Shown here in pieces: positions 7,279 through 15,949 of a DNA stretch of 64,000 bases (positions are counted from its first letter, which is position 1; every line of letters starts with the position of its first letter). The notes beneath the pieces are model-generated. The model was not told where the DNA came from. It was given only the letters and a program-made list of their open reading frames with translations, and made no database searches. This DNA comes from Desulfonatronum lacustre DSM 10312 (GTDB lineage: Bacteria > Desulfobacterota > Desulfovibrionia > Desulfovibrionales > Desulfonatronaceae). The DNA lies in NCBI RefSeq assembly GCF_000519265.1, contig NZ_KI912608.1, positions 1,607,582-1,671,581 on the forward strand. Direction: 5' to 3'. Made by a program: the position numbers and the translations under genes.

Positions 7279-8388
7279 CTACTCCGGCTGCACCGGAAAC
7301 CCGTTCAGCGGTCCCAGGCTGAAGCGGTCCCGAGGGACCACCGGTTCGGAGAGCATATAGGCGGCGATCAGTTCGGCGGTGGCCTGGAGGGAGTCGAAGT
7401 GGGTCCGTTCGTAGCCGTGGGTGCCGTCCACGCCGAAGCAGACCAGGGCCGTGCGCAGGTCGTTGCCCGCTTCCACGGCCGAGGCCGAATCGCTGCGGTA
7501 GTAGCGAAACACGTCCCGGCGGTGGAGAATCTGGTGCTTGCGACACAATTCCAAAAGGCGATGGGTTAAGTGGTAGTCGAAGGGCCCGCTGGAATCCATC
7601 AGGGCCACGCTGACCCCGCGTTCGCAGAGATTGTGCCCACCGTGCAGCGGGGCCGTGTCGATGCTGACCATCTCGGCCACGTCGCCGTGCAGGGCCACGG
7701 AAGCTCCGGTCCCCACCTCCTCGGCAATGGTGAACAACAGGTGACAGTCAAGGGGCGGCTGAATGTCGTTCTCCAACAAGGCCTTGGCCACGGCGAACAG
7801 AATCGCCACCCCGGCCTTGTTGTCCAGGTGCCTGGAATTCACGTATCCGCTGGGACGCACCTCGCAGAGCGGGTCCACGGCCACCCAGTCGCCGATATGG
7901 ATGCCCAGCCCGACCAATTCGTCCACGCTGAGCGACGGCTCGTCCACGCGCACCTCCACATTGTCCCAGTTCACGGGCTGGGTGTCGATCTCGTTCCCGT
8001 AGACATGACCGGACGCCTTCAACGGCAGGATGGTTCCCCGCAGGGAACCGGCGTCCGTGAAAATGGTCACCCGCGCCCCCTCGGCGAACCGGCTGGACCA
8101 CGTCCCGATGGGCGCGACGCCGAGCCGGCCATTGGGCTTGAGTTCCCGGACCATGGCCCCGATGGTGTCCAGGTGGGCCACCAGGGCCCTGTCCGGATTG
8201 CTGGCCCGACCTTTGAGATCCGCCCGGATGGCCCCGCGCCGGGTCAACTCAAAGGGAATTCCCAGCCTGGTCAGTTCCTCACCGGCAAAATGAACGATCC
8301 GGTCCGTGTATCCGGTGGGGCTGGGGATTTCCAAAAGTTCCAGAAGCATTCGTTTCAGATATGCCATGTCGATGGCCACGTTGGTCAT
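7279..8388 (-). CDS. M42-family peptidase of the NAGGN osmolyte operon (TIGR03106 type)
   Basis: A 369-residue M42 aminopeptidase-like hydrolase. Visible features are LVAHLDTIGAMV (first zinc ligand His-x-Asp), NSRHLDNKAGVA, the catalytic FTIAEEVGTGAS and VSIDTAP. It is the last gene of a three-gene set with an amidotransferase and a GNAT/ATP-grasp enzyme, exactly the trio defined as the N-acetylglutaminylglutamine amide cluster. Its role in that pathway is not settled; turnover or editing of the dipeptide is plausible. It starts 48 bp after the synthetase gene and shares its transcript. Confidence 0.9.
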   Translation of the reverse strand: MTNVAIDMAYLKRMLLELLEIPSPTGYTDRIVHFAGEELTRLGIPFELTRRGAIRADLKGRASNPDRALVAHLDTIGAMVRELKPNGRLGVAPIGTWSSRFAEGARVTIFTDAGSLRGTILPLKASGHVYGNEIDTQPVNWDNVEVRVDEPSLSVDELVGLGIHIGDWVAVDPLCEVRPSGYVNSRHLDNKAGVAILFAVAKALLENDIQPPLDCHLLFTIAEEVGTGASVALHGDVAEMVSIDTAPLHGGHNLCERGVSVALMDSSGPFDYHLTHRLLELCRKHQILHRRDVFRYYRSDSASAVEAGNDLRTALVCFGVDGTHGYERTHFDSLQATAELIAAYMLSEPVVPRDRFSLGPLNGFPVQPE

Positions 8389-8435
8389 TCAGTTCTCCGT
8401 ATTTGTACAGTTTTTTTCGACCCAATCGGAATGGA

Positions 8436-10181
8436 TCAGCCTCGAGTCGCGGTCTGGGGAAAGAGCAGGTCCACGAACCGCTCCGCCGTGGGTTGCGGTT
8501 CGTGGTTGGCCAGGCCCGGACGCTCGTTGGCCTCGATGATCACGTACTCCGACCCGCCCACGTCCGGGACGAGAAAATCGAACCCGACCACCGGAATGTT
8601 CAGCACCCGGGCGGCCTGTTCCGCGGCCCGGACCAACTCGGGATGGACCTGGTCCGTGACGTCGTGAATCGTCCCCCCGGTGTGCAGGTTGGCGGTCTTG
8701 CGTACCACCAGCGTTTCACCGGCAGGCGGGACGTCGCTCATCTTCCAGCCGCTTTGGGCCATGCAGCGTTCGGTTTCCTGGTCCAGGGGAATTCGGCTCT
8801 CCCCGCCCGTGGCCGCGGCCCGACGGCGGCTTTGCTTTTCGATCAGTTCCCGCACCGTGTGCTCCCCCGTGCCCTCCACCTGGGCCGGCCGCCGCACCGC
8901 CGCGGCCACGAAGGCAAAGTCAATGACGATCATTCGCAAATCCTGCCCTTCAACAAAGGACTCCAGCACGACCCGGTCGTTGACCGCACGCGCCTTTCGA
9001 ACAGCCGTGATCAGTTCTTCGTCGTCGCGGACGTCCACGCTGATTCCCCGGCCCTGTTCGCCCCGGGTCGGCTTGACCACCAGGCGCTGGTGGCGTTCCA
9101 AAAACGCCAGATTCTCGGCCTCTTCCCCTGCCGCCACCTGTTCCGGCGTCCGCAGCCCGGCCCGATGCAGCAGACGCAAAGTCAGGCTTTTGTCGTCGCA
9201 GCGGCAAAACGCCATGGCGCTGGTCAACTCGCTCAGGGACTCCCAGCAGGCAATGCTCCGCCCGCCGAAGGAAAGCTGAAAGTGCCCGCTGGTCTCGTCC
9301 AGGACCTCCACGGCGATCCCCCGCCGCCGGGCCTCCTTGATGATGATCATGGCGTATGGATTCAGCCTGGTCTGCGGTTCCTCGCCCACGAAGAGCGGCT
9401 CGTTGATGGCGTTCTTGTGTTTGACGCTGAAGACCGGGACCCGGGAGAAGCCCAGCTTTTCATACAAGGCGATGGCCTGGGTATTGTCGTGCATCACGGA
9501 CAGGTCCAGGTAGGACCGCCCCCGAGCCTGGAAATACTCCACCACATAGCGCACCAGGGCCTCGCCCACCCCGGGCAGCCGACATTGCGGCTCCACGGCA
9601 AGGCACCACAAGCTGGTCCCGTTTTCCGGGTCATTGAAGGCCCGTTTATGGTCGATGGCCGTGACCGTGCCCACGATCTGTTGCGTGGACAAATCCTCGG
9701 CCACCAGCGGGACCATGGACCGGGAATGCCGATGATTCCAGAGAAAATCCTCCTTCGAGACCACCATGCCCCTGCCGGCGTAAATAGTGTTGATCCGGCG
9801 ACAGTCTTCCCTGGTCTGCACCCGACGAATCACGATCCGCTTGTTCATGGCCGGGTCCGGCTGATAGCGGTCCAGCCAGAGCCTGAAGGTATGGGACGGG
9901 TCCATGAACAGTTCCTGGGGCGCCATGGCCAGCACGACGTGCGGATCGCGCAGATAAATGGCGATGTCCCGCCGCCCCGGAGATTCGTCGCAAATGGTGC
10001 GAACCAGCTTGCGCTGGTCCGAGAACGTATGGGCAAAGATCAACCGGCCCCATCCGCACTCCAGGATCACGTCCGCGGGCAGTTTGAGGTTGGGCAGCAT
10101 GTCCGCCCGTTTCCAGTTGCGCAGCGACGGCAGATTGTCGCGGTCGAAGCGATGTTCGCCGCGGTGTTTCGTCTGACCCAT
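8436..10181 (-). CDS. N-acetylglutaminylglutamine synthetase (GNAT plus ATP-grasp fusion, TIGR03103 type)
   Basis: A 581-residue two-domain protein. The N-terminal half (about 110-275) is a GNAT fold with LWCLAVEPQCRLPGVGEALV and DNTQAIALYEKLGFSRV. The C-terminal half (about 290-575) is an ATP-grasp ligase with VVKPTRGEQGRGISV, a glutamate-rich metal site and VVGFDFLVPD/IIEANERPGL. Family knowledge says it acetylates glutamine and joins a second glutamine to give N-acetylglutaminylglutamine, which the amidotransferase then amidates. It lies between the amidotransferase and the M42 peptidase genes. NAGGN accumulates under osmotic stress in Pseudomonas and Sinorhizobium. Confidence 0.92.
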   Translation of the reverse strand: MGQTKHRGEHRFDRDNLPSLRNWKRADMLPNLKLPADVILECGWGRLIFAHTFSDQRKLVRTICDESPGRRDIAIYLRDPHVVLAMAPQELFMDPSHTFRLWLDRYQPDPAMNKRIVIRRVQTREDCRRINTIYAGRGMVVSKEDFLWNHRHSRSMVPLVAEDLSTQQIVGTVTAIDHKRAFNDPENGTSLWCLAVEPQCRLPGVGEALVRYVVEYFQARGRSYLDLSVMHDNTQAIALYEKLGFSRVPVFSVKHKNAINEPLFVGEEPQTRLNPYAMIIIKEARRRGIAVEVLDETSGHFQLSFGGRSIACWESLSELTSAMAFCRCDDKSLTLRLLHRAGLRTPEQVAAGEEAENLAFLERHQRLVVKPTRGEQGRGISVDVRDDEELITAVRKARAVNDRVVLESFVEGQDLRMIVIDFAFVAAAVRRPAQVEGTGEHTVRELIEKQSRRRAAATGGESRIPLDQETERCMAQSGWKMSDVPPAGETLVVRKTANLHTGGTIHDVTDQVHPELVRAAEQAARVLNIPVVGFDFLVPDVGGSEYVIIEANERPGLANHEPQPTAERFVDLLFPQTATRG

Positions 10182-10235
10182 GTCACGCCCCTCCTCGCTG
10201 TTCGTTGAAAAATCCCCAATTGCAGCGTCGTGACA

Positions 10236-10286
10236 GAAAGCTCAAACTCTCACGTATGAACAAATACGCTTCGAGTTTGAGCTTTC
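10236..10286 (-). other. Long hairpin inside the NAGGN operon
   Basis: GAAAGCTCAAACTC (10236-10249) and GAGTTTGAGCTTTC (10273-10286) form a perfect 14-bp stem. The loop contains a smaller CGTAT/ATACG stem. It lies in the 167-bp gap between the amidotransferase and synthetase genes. There is no clear U-run, so a processing, stability or attenuation element is more likely than a terminator. Confidence 0.65.
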
Positions 10287-10348
10287 TTTGCTCCTTGCAC
10301 TTGAGGTTTTTGAACGAACAGCAAAATAAGGATCTTACAGAAATCAAC

Positions 10349-12115
10349 TTAAAGCCCATGTTCCTGCATCCACAATTCCAGCACGGCCACCTGCCAGAGT
10401 TTGGAGCCGCCCAACGGCGTGATGTGTTCTTCCGGAGCGCGGAGCAACTCGTCCAGGTAATCCCGGCGGATGAGCCCCCGCTGGCGAGCCGCGGGCTGGT
10501 CCAGCACCTCGGTTACGAAGTCCAAAAACGGACCGCGCAGATACTTCAACGCCGGGACCGGAAAGTAGCCCTTGGGCCGGTCGATCACCTCATACGGGAT
10601 TACGGACCGGGCAGCCTCCTTGAGGATGTACTTGCCGCCGTCGCGGACCTTCAGTTCCGCGGGAATCCGGGCGGCCAGCTCCACCAGCTCATGGTCCAGA
10701 AACGGCACACGGGCTTCCAGGCCCCAGGCCATGGTCATATTGTCCACCCGCTTCACCGGGTCGTCCACGAGCATGGTCAGGGCGTCCATGCGCAGGGCCT
10801 TGTCAATGGCCCTGTTCGCCCCCGGCGCGGCGAACCCGGCGCGAATGAAGTTCAGGCTATGGTCCTCACCGCCCCAGCGCGCCTCCACCAGCCGGGCATA
10901 GTCCGCATGATCCCGATCGCGAAACAAGCGGGCGTAGTCGGCCACCGCGTCGCGGCTGTCCATCATCGGCGGATACCAGTGATACCCGGCAAAGACCTCG
11001 TCCGCGCCCTGGCCGCTCTGGACCACGGTGACATGCTTGGCCACCTCCCGGGACAACAGATAGAAGCCGATGTTGTCGTGGCTGACCATGGGCTCGGACA
11101 TGGCCCGCGCGCAGTCCCGCAGATTGCCCAGAGCCTCGGCCGAGGAGATGGAAATCTTGTGATGCACGGTGCCGAAGCGTTTGGCCACGATGTCCGAATA
11201 CCGGAATTCATCTCCGGCTTCGTCGCCCACGGCTTCAAAGCCGATGGAAAAGGTATTCAAATCCCGCGCACCGGCCTCGGCCAGCAGCCCCACCACCAGG
11301 CTGGAATCCAGGCCGCCGGAGAGCAACACGCCCACGGGCACGTCCGCCACCATCCGCCGATCCACCGCGGTACGCAGCGCGGCCAAAACCTCATCCCGCC
11401 ACTCGCCTTCGCTCTTGTCCGGCTCCAGGCAATTGAACTCCGGATTCCAGTACTCCCATTGCCCGCGCGTCCCGTCTGTCTCCAGCCGCAGCAGCGTGGC
11501 CGGAGGCAGTTTGCGCACTCCTTGCAACAGAGTGTGCGGGGCCGGGACCACGGCATGAAAAGAGAAATAGTGATTCAGGGCTACGGGATCCAGTTCCTTG
11601 TCGATCCTGCCCGTGGCCAGCAGCGCGGGCAGGCTGGAAGCGAACAACAGCCCACCCGGAACCTCGGCCAGATACAACGGCTTGATCCCCAGCCGGTCCC
11701 GGCCCAGCAGAACCGTTCCGGAATTCCGCTCCCAGACCGCGAAGGCGAACATGCCCATGAACCGTTGGACGCACTCATCGCCCCAAGCATGGTAGGCCTT
11801 GAGCAACACCTCCGTGTCTCCGGAGGAAAAAAAGCGGTAGCCCTTGCCTTCCAGCTCTCGGCGGAGTTCCTTGTAGTTGTAGATGATCCCGTTGAACACG
11901 CAGGCCAACCCCAGTTCCGGGTCGATCATGGGCTGATGGGATGCGTCGCTCAGATCAATGATCTTCAGTCGCCGGTGCCCCAGGGACACCCCTTTCTGCA
12001 CGAATATGCCGCACCCGTCCGGACCGCGACCGGACATCACGTCGGCCATGGCCTGAACGTTCACCGCCGTGGCCTGGCTTCCATCAAACCGCAATTCTCC
12101 GCAAATACCGCACAT
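10349..12115 (-). CDS. N-acetylglutaminylglutamine amidotransferase (asparagine-synthase family, TIGR03104 type)
   Basis: A 588-residue protein with an N-terminal class II glutaminase domain (MCGICGELRF, with catalytic Cys2 exposed after Met removal) and a C-terminal PP-loop synthetase domain (LLSGGLDSSLVVGLL, about 273-287). It follows the asparagine synthetase B architecture. In the NAGGN trio it transfers glutamine amide nitrogen to the C-terminus of N-acetylglutaminylglutamine. It is the first gene of the operon. GGAGAG precedes the ATG. Divergent ftsY lies 372 bp away; I could not identify the promoter with confidence. Confidence 0.92.
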   Translation of the reverse strand: MCGICGELRFDGSQATAVNVQAMADVMSGRGPDGCGIFVQKGVSLGHRRLKIIDLSDASHQPMIDPELGLACVFNGIIYNYKELRRELEGKGYRFFSSGDTEVLLKAYHAWGDECVQRFMGMFAFAVWERNSGTVLLGRDRLGIKPLYLAEVPGGLLFASSLPALLATGRIDKELDPVALNHYFSFHAVVPAPHTLLQGVRKLPPATLLRLETDGTRGQWEYWNPEFNCLEPDKSEGEWRDEVLAALRTAVDRRMVADVPVGVLLSGGLDSSLVVGLLAEAGARDLNTFSIGFEAVGDEAGDEFRYSDIVAKRFGTVHHKISISSAEALGNLRDCARAMSEPMVSHDNIGFYLLSREVAKHVTVVQSGQGADEVFAGYHWYPPMMDSRDAVADYARLFRDRDHADYARLVEARWGGEDHSLNFIRAGFAAPGANRAIDKALRMDALTMLVDDPVKRVDNMTMAWGLEARVPFLDHELVELAARIPAELKVRDGGKYILKEAARSVIPYEVIDRPKGYFPVPALKYLRGPFLDFVTEVLDQPAARQRGLIRRDYLDELLRAPEEHITPLGGSKLWQVAVLELWMQEHGL

Positions 12116-12487
12116 ATCGAATCAACTCTCCTTCAGAATGCTTCACGCTCGCCCCTCCCCCAAAATGCGTCCCAGGCGTGGCTGTTGCCGGGAGCCGGCT
12201 TCCGATCTCCGCTGGAAACGGGCCGAAAAGCGGCGAGCACCATGAATCAAAGTGGCAAAACTACCATGAAGCATACGGAAACATCCAGGTGAGGTCAAAA
12301 TGGACATCACCGCCACGTTTTCACGCCTGAGCCTGGTCTTTTGCTGAGGAGACAATGCGTCAAAATGAAGCACCCGATTCCCCAGGGCATTGCCTTGACC
12401 GCCAAGCCTGGATAAGAAACCCCTTGGCCGTGAATGACGGGCCGAATCTTCTTTTTTACGATCTCAAACCAGCCAGGAACAGAACAT
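12116..12487. other. Divergent intergenic region between NAGGN operon and ftsY
   Basis: This 372-bp gap should hold the promoters of both flanking transcription units. I see no convincing -35/-10 pair, palindrome, RNA gene or open frame with recognisable content. A TTGACC near 12393 lacks a properly spaced -10. Confidence 0.5.
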
Positions 12488-14335
12488 ATGGGTTTTTTCT
12501 CCAAGGTAAAAAAATGGTGGTCCACCGAAGAAGCGACCAAAACTGAAGAATCGATCGAACAGCCGGAACCGAAGCCTTCCCAGGAATCATCGGAGGCATC
12601 GGATTCAGCGGAGATAGTCGATCAAGCCGTACCGGCGGACCAGGAGCCAACAACGCCCGCGCCGGAACCGGAGCCGGTCGAGCCTTCCCCGGAACCTGTC
12701 GCGGAACACACCCCCGAAGACGCTTCCGAACTGGAATCAAGGTCGGAAGAGGAAGAGAAACGACCGACGGGTCCGGAGAGCATTCAGCCTCCCCTGGAAA
12801 CCGCCACGCAGGTTGTTCCGGATTCTCACCCCGAGCCTCGCCTGAAGACCGGACCTGAACCTGTTGCCGAACCTGCTTCTGGAGCTGCTCCCGAAGCTAC
12901 TTCTGGGCCTGTTCCCGAATCCGTTTTCGAACCTTCTCCGGAACCAGCCTTTGAAAGCCAGGAGCAACCCGCTTCCAAGGCCCGCCCGGGCCTGCTTTCC
13001 CGCCTCTTTTCCCGTCAGCCCGCCAAGCCGACGCCGTCTCCGGAACCGGAGCCGACCTCGAAACCGGAACAACTCGTCGAGACCGCCCCAGCCAAACCTT
13101 CCGAGCCCGGACGGGCAACCGAAGCGACAGCCAAAGCCCCTGAGTGGCAAACCCAGGTCATGCAGGCCCTGCGCGGGGCCGAGCCGAAGCTCAGCGTCTG
13201 GTTGGAGCACACCCTTTCCGGGGTGGAGACCATGGGCGACGAGTTGTGGGAACGGCTGCGCTTCCTGTTCCGGGCCCTGGAGGCCCCGGAGGACGAGGCC
13301 GAACTGTTCATCACCAAATTCCGGGACTGGCTGGAGGACATGGGCTACGAGCAGGTAGCCGAATTTCGGTCCGAGTTGCAGTACCGACTGGCCCTGGCCC
13401 TGGAACTGGAAGACGAGGAGGACGAGCGGGACCGCCTCTTTCTGAAGCTCTCCGAAGGCCTGAATAAGACACGGGAGCAGCTCACCAAGCGCATCGACGC
13501 CCTGCTCTCGGCCCATCGCAAGTTCGACGATCCGTTCTGGGAAGAGCTGGAGGAAGTGCTGATCATGGCCGACGTGGGGCACCGCTCCGCGGTCATGCTC
13601 CTGGACCGGCTCAAGGCTCGAGTGCGCAAGGAAGACATCAGCGAGCCCGAGGCGTTCCGGGAAATGCTGCGTCAGGAACTGGCCGCCATCTTCCCCCAAC
13701 CCAAGGTCGTCGATCTGCCCCAGGGTCCGGAGGTCGTGCTGGTGGTGGGCGTAAACGGCGTGGGCAAGACCACGACCATCGCCAAGCTGGCCCACCGCGC
13801 CCAGATGCAGGGCCGCAAGGTGCTCGTGGCCGCCGGGGACACCTTCCGGGCCGCGGCCATGGAGCAGCTCGCCATCTGGGCCAAGCGCACCGGCGCGGAC
13901 TTCTTCAGCAAGGGTGAAGGCGCGGACCCGGCCGCCGTGGCCTACGAAGCCGTGGACGCGGCCCTGCAAGGCGGCCACGACGTAGTCTTTCTGGACACCG
14001 CGGGCCGGCTGCACACCAAGGTCGACCTGATGGACGAACTGCGCAAGATCAAGCGCGTCCTGGCCAAGAAGCTTCCCGGCGCACCTCATCGCAGCCTGCT
14101 GGTGGTGGACGCCACCACCGGACAGAACGCCCTTTCCCAGACCAAGTTGTTCCACGAGGCGGTCAGCGTGGACGAAATCATCCTGACCAAGCTGGACGGC
14201 ACGTCCAAAGGCGGCATCGTGGTGGCCATCGCCCTGGAGTTCGGCATGCCCATCAGTTTCGTTGGCCTGGGCGAGAAGATGGAAGACCTCCGACCGTTCA
14301 GCGGCGAGGACTTCGCCAAGGCCCTTGTGAACTGA
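12488..14335 (+). CDS. ftsY: Signal recognition particle receptor FtsY
   Basis: A 615-residue SRP receptor GTPase. The start MGFFSKVKKWW is a typical amphipathic membrane-targeting tip. Residues about 15-220 are a low-complexity acidic/proline linker rich in Glu-Pro repeats, much longer than in many FtsY proteins. The NG domain follows, with the helical N bundle and GTPase motifs G1 GVNGVGKTTT (about 421), DTFRAAA, DTAGR, TKLDGTSKGG and GLGEKMEDLRPF. It docks ribosome-SRP complexes to the translocon at the inner membrane. The GT2 gene follows after 5 bp, suggesting co-transcription. Confidence 0.96.
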   Translation: MGFFSKVKKWWSTEEATKTEESIEQPEPKPSQESSEASDSAEIVDQAVPADQEPTTPAPEPEPVEPSPEPVAEHTPEDASELESRSEEEEKRPTGPESIQPPLETATQVVPDSHPEPRLKTGPEPVAEPASGAAPEATSGPVPESVFEPSPEPAFESQEQPASKARPGLLSRLFSRQPAKPTPSPEPEPTSKPEQLVETAPAKPSEPGRATEATAKAPEWQTQVMQALRGAEPKLSVWLEHTLSGVETMGDELWERLRFLFRALEAPEDEAELFITKFRDWLEDMGYEQVAEFRSELQYRLALALELEDEEDERDRLFLKLSEGLNKTREQLTKRIDALLSAHRKFDDPFWEELEEVLIMADVGHRSAVMLLDRLKARVRKEDISEPEAFREMLRQELAAIFPQPKVVDLPQGPEVVLVVGVNGVGKTTTIAKLAHRAQMQGRKVLVAAGDTFRAAAMEQLAIWAKRTGADFFSKGEGADPAAVAYEAVDAALQGGHDVVFLDTAGRLHTKVDLMDELRKIKRVLAKKLPGAPHRSLLVVDATTGQNALSQTKLFHEAVSVDEIILTKLDGTSKGGIVVAIALEFGMPISFVGLGEKMEDLRPFSGEDFAKALVN

Positions 14336-14340
14336 ACCCG

Positions 14341-15141
14341 TTGCCGCGCTTTCGCCCCATGCCCTCCACACCCTCCACGCCATCCGACCTTGGGCCGCCG
14401 GCCGTTTCCTGCATTCTGCCGGTCTACAATGAAGAGGGATGTCTGCGTCCGCTTCTCGACGAGTTGACGTCGGTGCTGAACGAACTGGGACGGCCCTCTG
14501 AGATCATCTGCGTGGACGATTACAGCCGGGACGGCAGCCTGGACCTGCTGACGAGACTGCACGCCGACCACGACCGGCTTCGACTCGTCCGGCATACCCG
14601 CAACCTGGGCCAAAGCGCGGCCTTTGCCACCGGATTCCAGGTCGCCCGGGGCCAGATTCTGGTCACCATGGACGCGGACATGCAGCACGACCCGGCGGAC
14701 ATTCCCCGCCTGTTGCGCGCCCTGACCCCGGAAACGGACATGGTTTGCGGCATCCGGGCCAACCGTCGGGACAATTGGATCAAGCGCGTCTCCTCACGGC
14801 TGGCCAACCGATTCCGGGACATGGTCTCCGGAGACCGGATCGCGGACGCCGGTTGCACTTTCCGCGCCCTGCGCCGGACCGCCCTGCCGGAACTTCTGGT
14901 GTTCAACGGCATGCACCGCTTTCTGCCCACCCTGCTGCGCTGCCGGGGGCTGACCGTGATCGAGCTGCCCATCAACCACCGTCCCCGGATCAGCGGCGTT
15001 TCCAAGTACGGGATCGGCAACCGCCTTTGGCGCGGGCTGCTGGACTGCGTCGCCGTGCGCTGGTACGCTCGACGGGCCATCCCGGCACGGCGCTGGGAGC
15101 ACGTTCCCAACCTAGCCTTGCGGCGCCCGCCCCATGAATGA
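14341..15141 (+). CDS. Family 2 glycosyltransferase (DPM1/ArnC-like)
   Basis: About 266 residues if the TTG at 14341 is used, or 260 from the ATG at 14359; neither has a good ribosome-binding site. GT2 features are SCILPVYNEEG, the ICVDDYSRDGS nucleotide-binding loop and MDADMQHDP (DxD-like metal site). There is no C-terminal membrane pair, so it resembles dolichyl/undecaprenyl-phosphate sugar transferases of the short type. It overlaps the VTT gene by 8 bp and is followed by a GT39 gene. It probably makes a lipid-linked sugar donor for the GT39 enzyme, but this is inference. Confidence 0.85.
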   Translation: MPRFRPMPSTPSTPSDLGPPAVSCILPVYNEEGCLRPLLDELTSVLNELGRPSEIICVDDYSRDGSLDLLTRLHADHDRLRLVRHTRNLGQSAAFATGFQVARGQILVTMDADMQHDPADIPRLLRALTPETDMVCGIRANRRDNWIKRVSSRLANRFRDMVSGDRIADAGCTFRALRRTALPELLVFNGMHRFLPTLLRCRGLTVIELPINHRPRISGVSKYGIGNRLWRGLLDCVAVRWYARRAIPARRWEHVPNLALRRPPHE

Positions 15142-15937
15142 CTCAATGACTCATCACCGCACCGCAGCCGCCCCCACGACCCTCACGAACCAGACCTGCT
15201 CCCCTGACCCCTCGGGATCTCCCGAGCCTTCCCACTCAGGAGCCGACACGGAAACGGGACACGGATTCTGGACCCGTCCTCGCCTGGTGGGCCTTGTCCT
15301 GATCGGCATCGTCCTGCTGGGGCTGGTCCTGATGAACGTCACGCCGCTGCGCTCCCTGTTGGACAGGACCGAACTCCTCGGGGCTTGGTTCCTGCAGCGC
15401 GGCCTTTTCGGAATGGGACTGTACATTGCCGGAGTGACCCTCCTGGTTTGCCTTGGCGTTCCCCGACTGCTGCTCTGCTCCATCGGCGGCATGGCCTTCG
15501 GTTTTTGGCAAGGCTTGGTGTTGACCCAGGTCGGGACGGTGCTGGGCTTTTACGCCGTCTTCAATCTGGTCCGCCACGCGGGATGGAGCTTTTCCTTTCT
15601 CCGCCACCGGCCCAACCTGAACGCCGTTCAAAAACGCATCGGCAAGGGCGGGGTGATGTCGGTGTTCGGGATGCGGATGATGCCGCTATCCGGCTTCTAC
15701 TCCACGATCATGATGGGCATGTTGCCCCTTGGACATGGTCACTTTTTGCTGGGCACGTTTCTAGGCACCTTTCCCCAGGCCATTCCGGCGACCCTGATCG
15801 GGGCCGGGGCCACCCAGGAGACCCTCCAGACCAGCATTGCCTTCATCGTCGCCGCGGTGATCGCCTTTGTGATCATCTGGTTCGGCATCGACGCCTATCG
15901 CCGAAAAATGCACGCCAACCCGTCACTGACCCCGTAA
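15134..15937 (+). CDS. VTT-domain (TVP38/TMEM64, DedA-like) membrane protein
   Basis: A 267-residue inner-membrane protein with about six hydrophobic segments after a Ser/Thr/Pro-rich cytoplasmic N-terminus (1-45). The VTT core carries VPRLLLCSIGGMAFGFWQG and FGMRMMPLSGFYSTIMMG, the conserved G-x-x-x-G and R-x-x-P-like positions. Members are linked to lipid flipping and undecaprenyl-phosphate recycling. Its place between two glycosyltransferase genes that probably use lipid-linked sugars fits a carrier-lipid role. Confidence 0.82.
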   Translation: MNDSMTHHRTAAAPTTLTNQTCSPDPSGSPEPSHSGADTETGHGFWTRPRLVGLVLIGIVLLGLVLMNVTPLRSLLDRTELLGAWFLQRGLFGMGLYIAGVTLLVCLGVPRLLLCSIGGMAFGFWQGLVLTQVGTVLGFYAVFNLVRHAGWSFSFLRHRPNLNAVQKRIGKGGVMSVFGMRMMPLSGFYSTIMMGMLPLGHGHFLLGTFLGTFPQAIPATLIGAGATQETLQTSIAFIVAAVIAFVIIWFGIDAYRRKMHANPSLTP

Positions 15938-15949
15938 CCCACCATCCAT

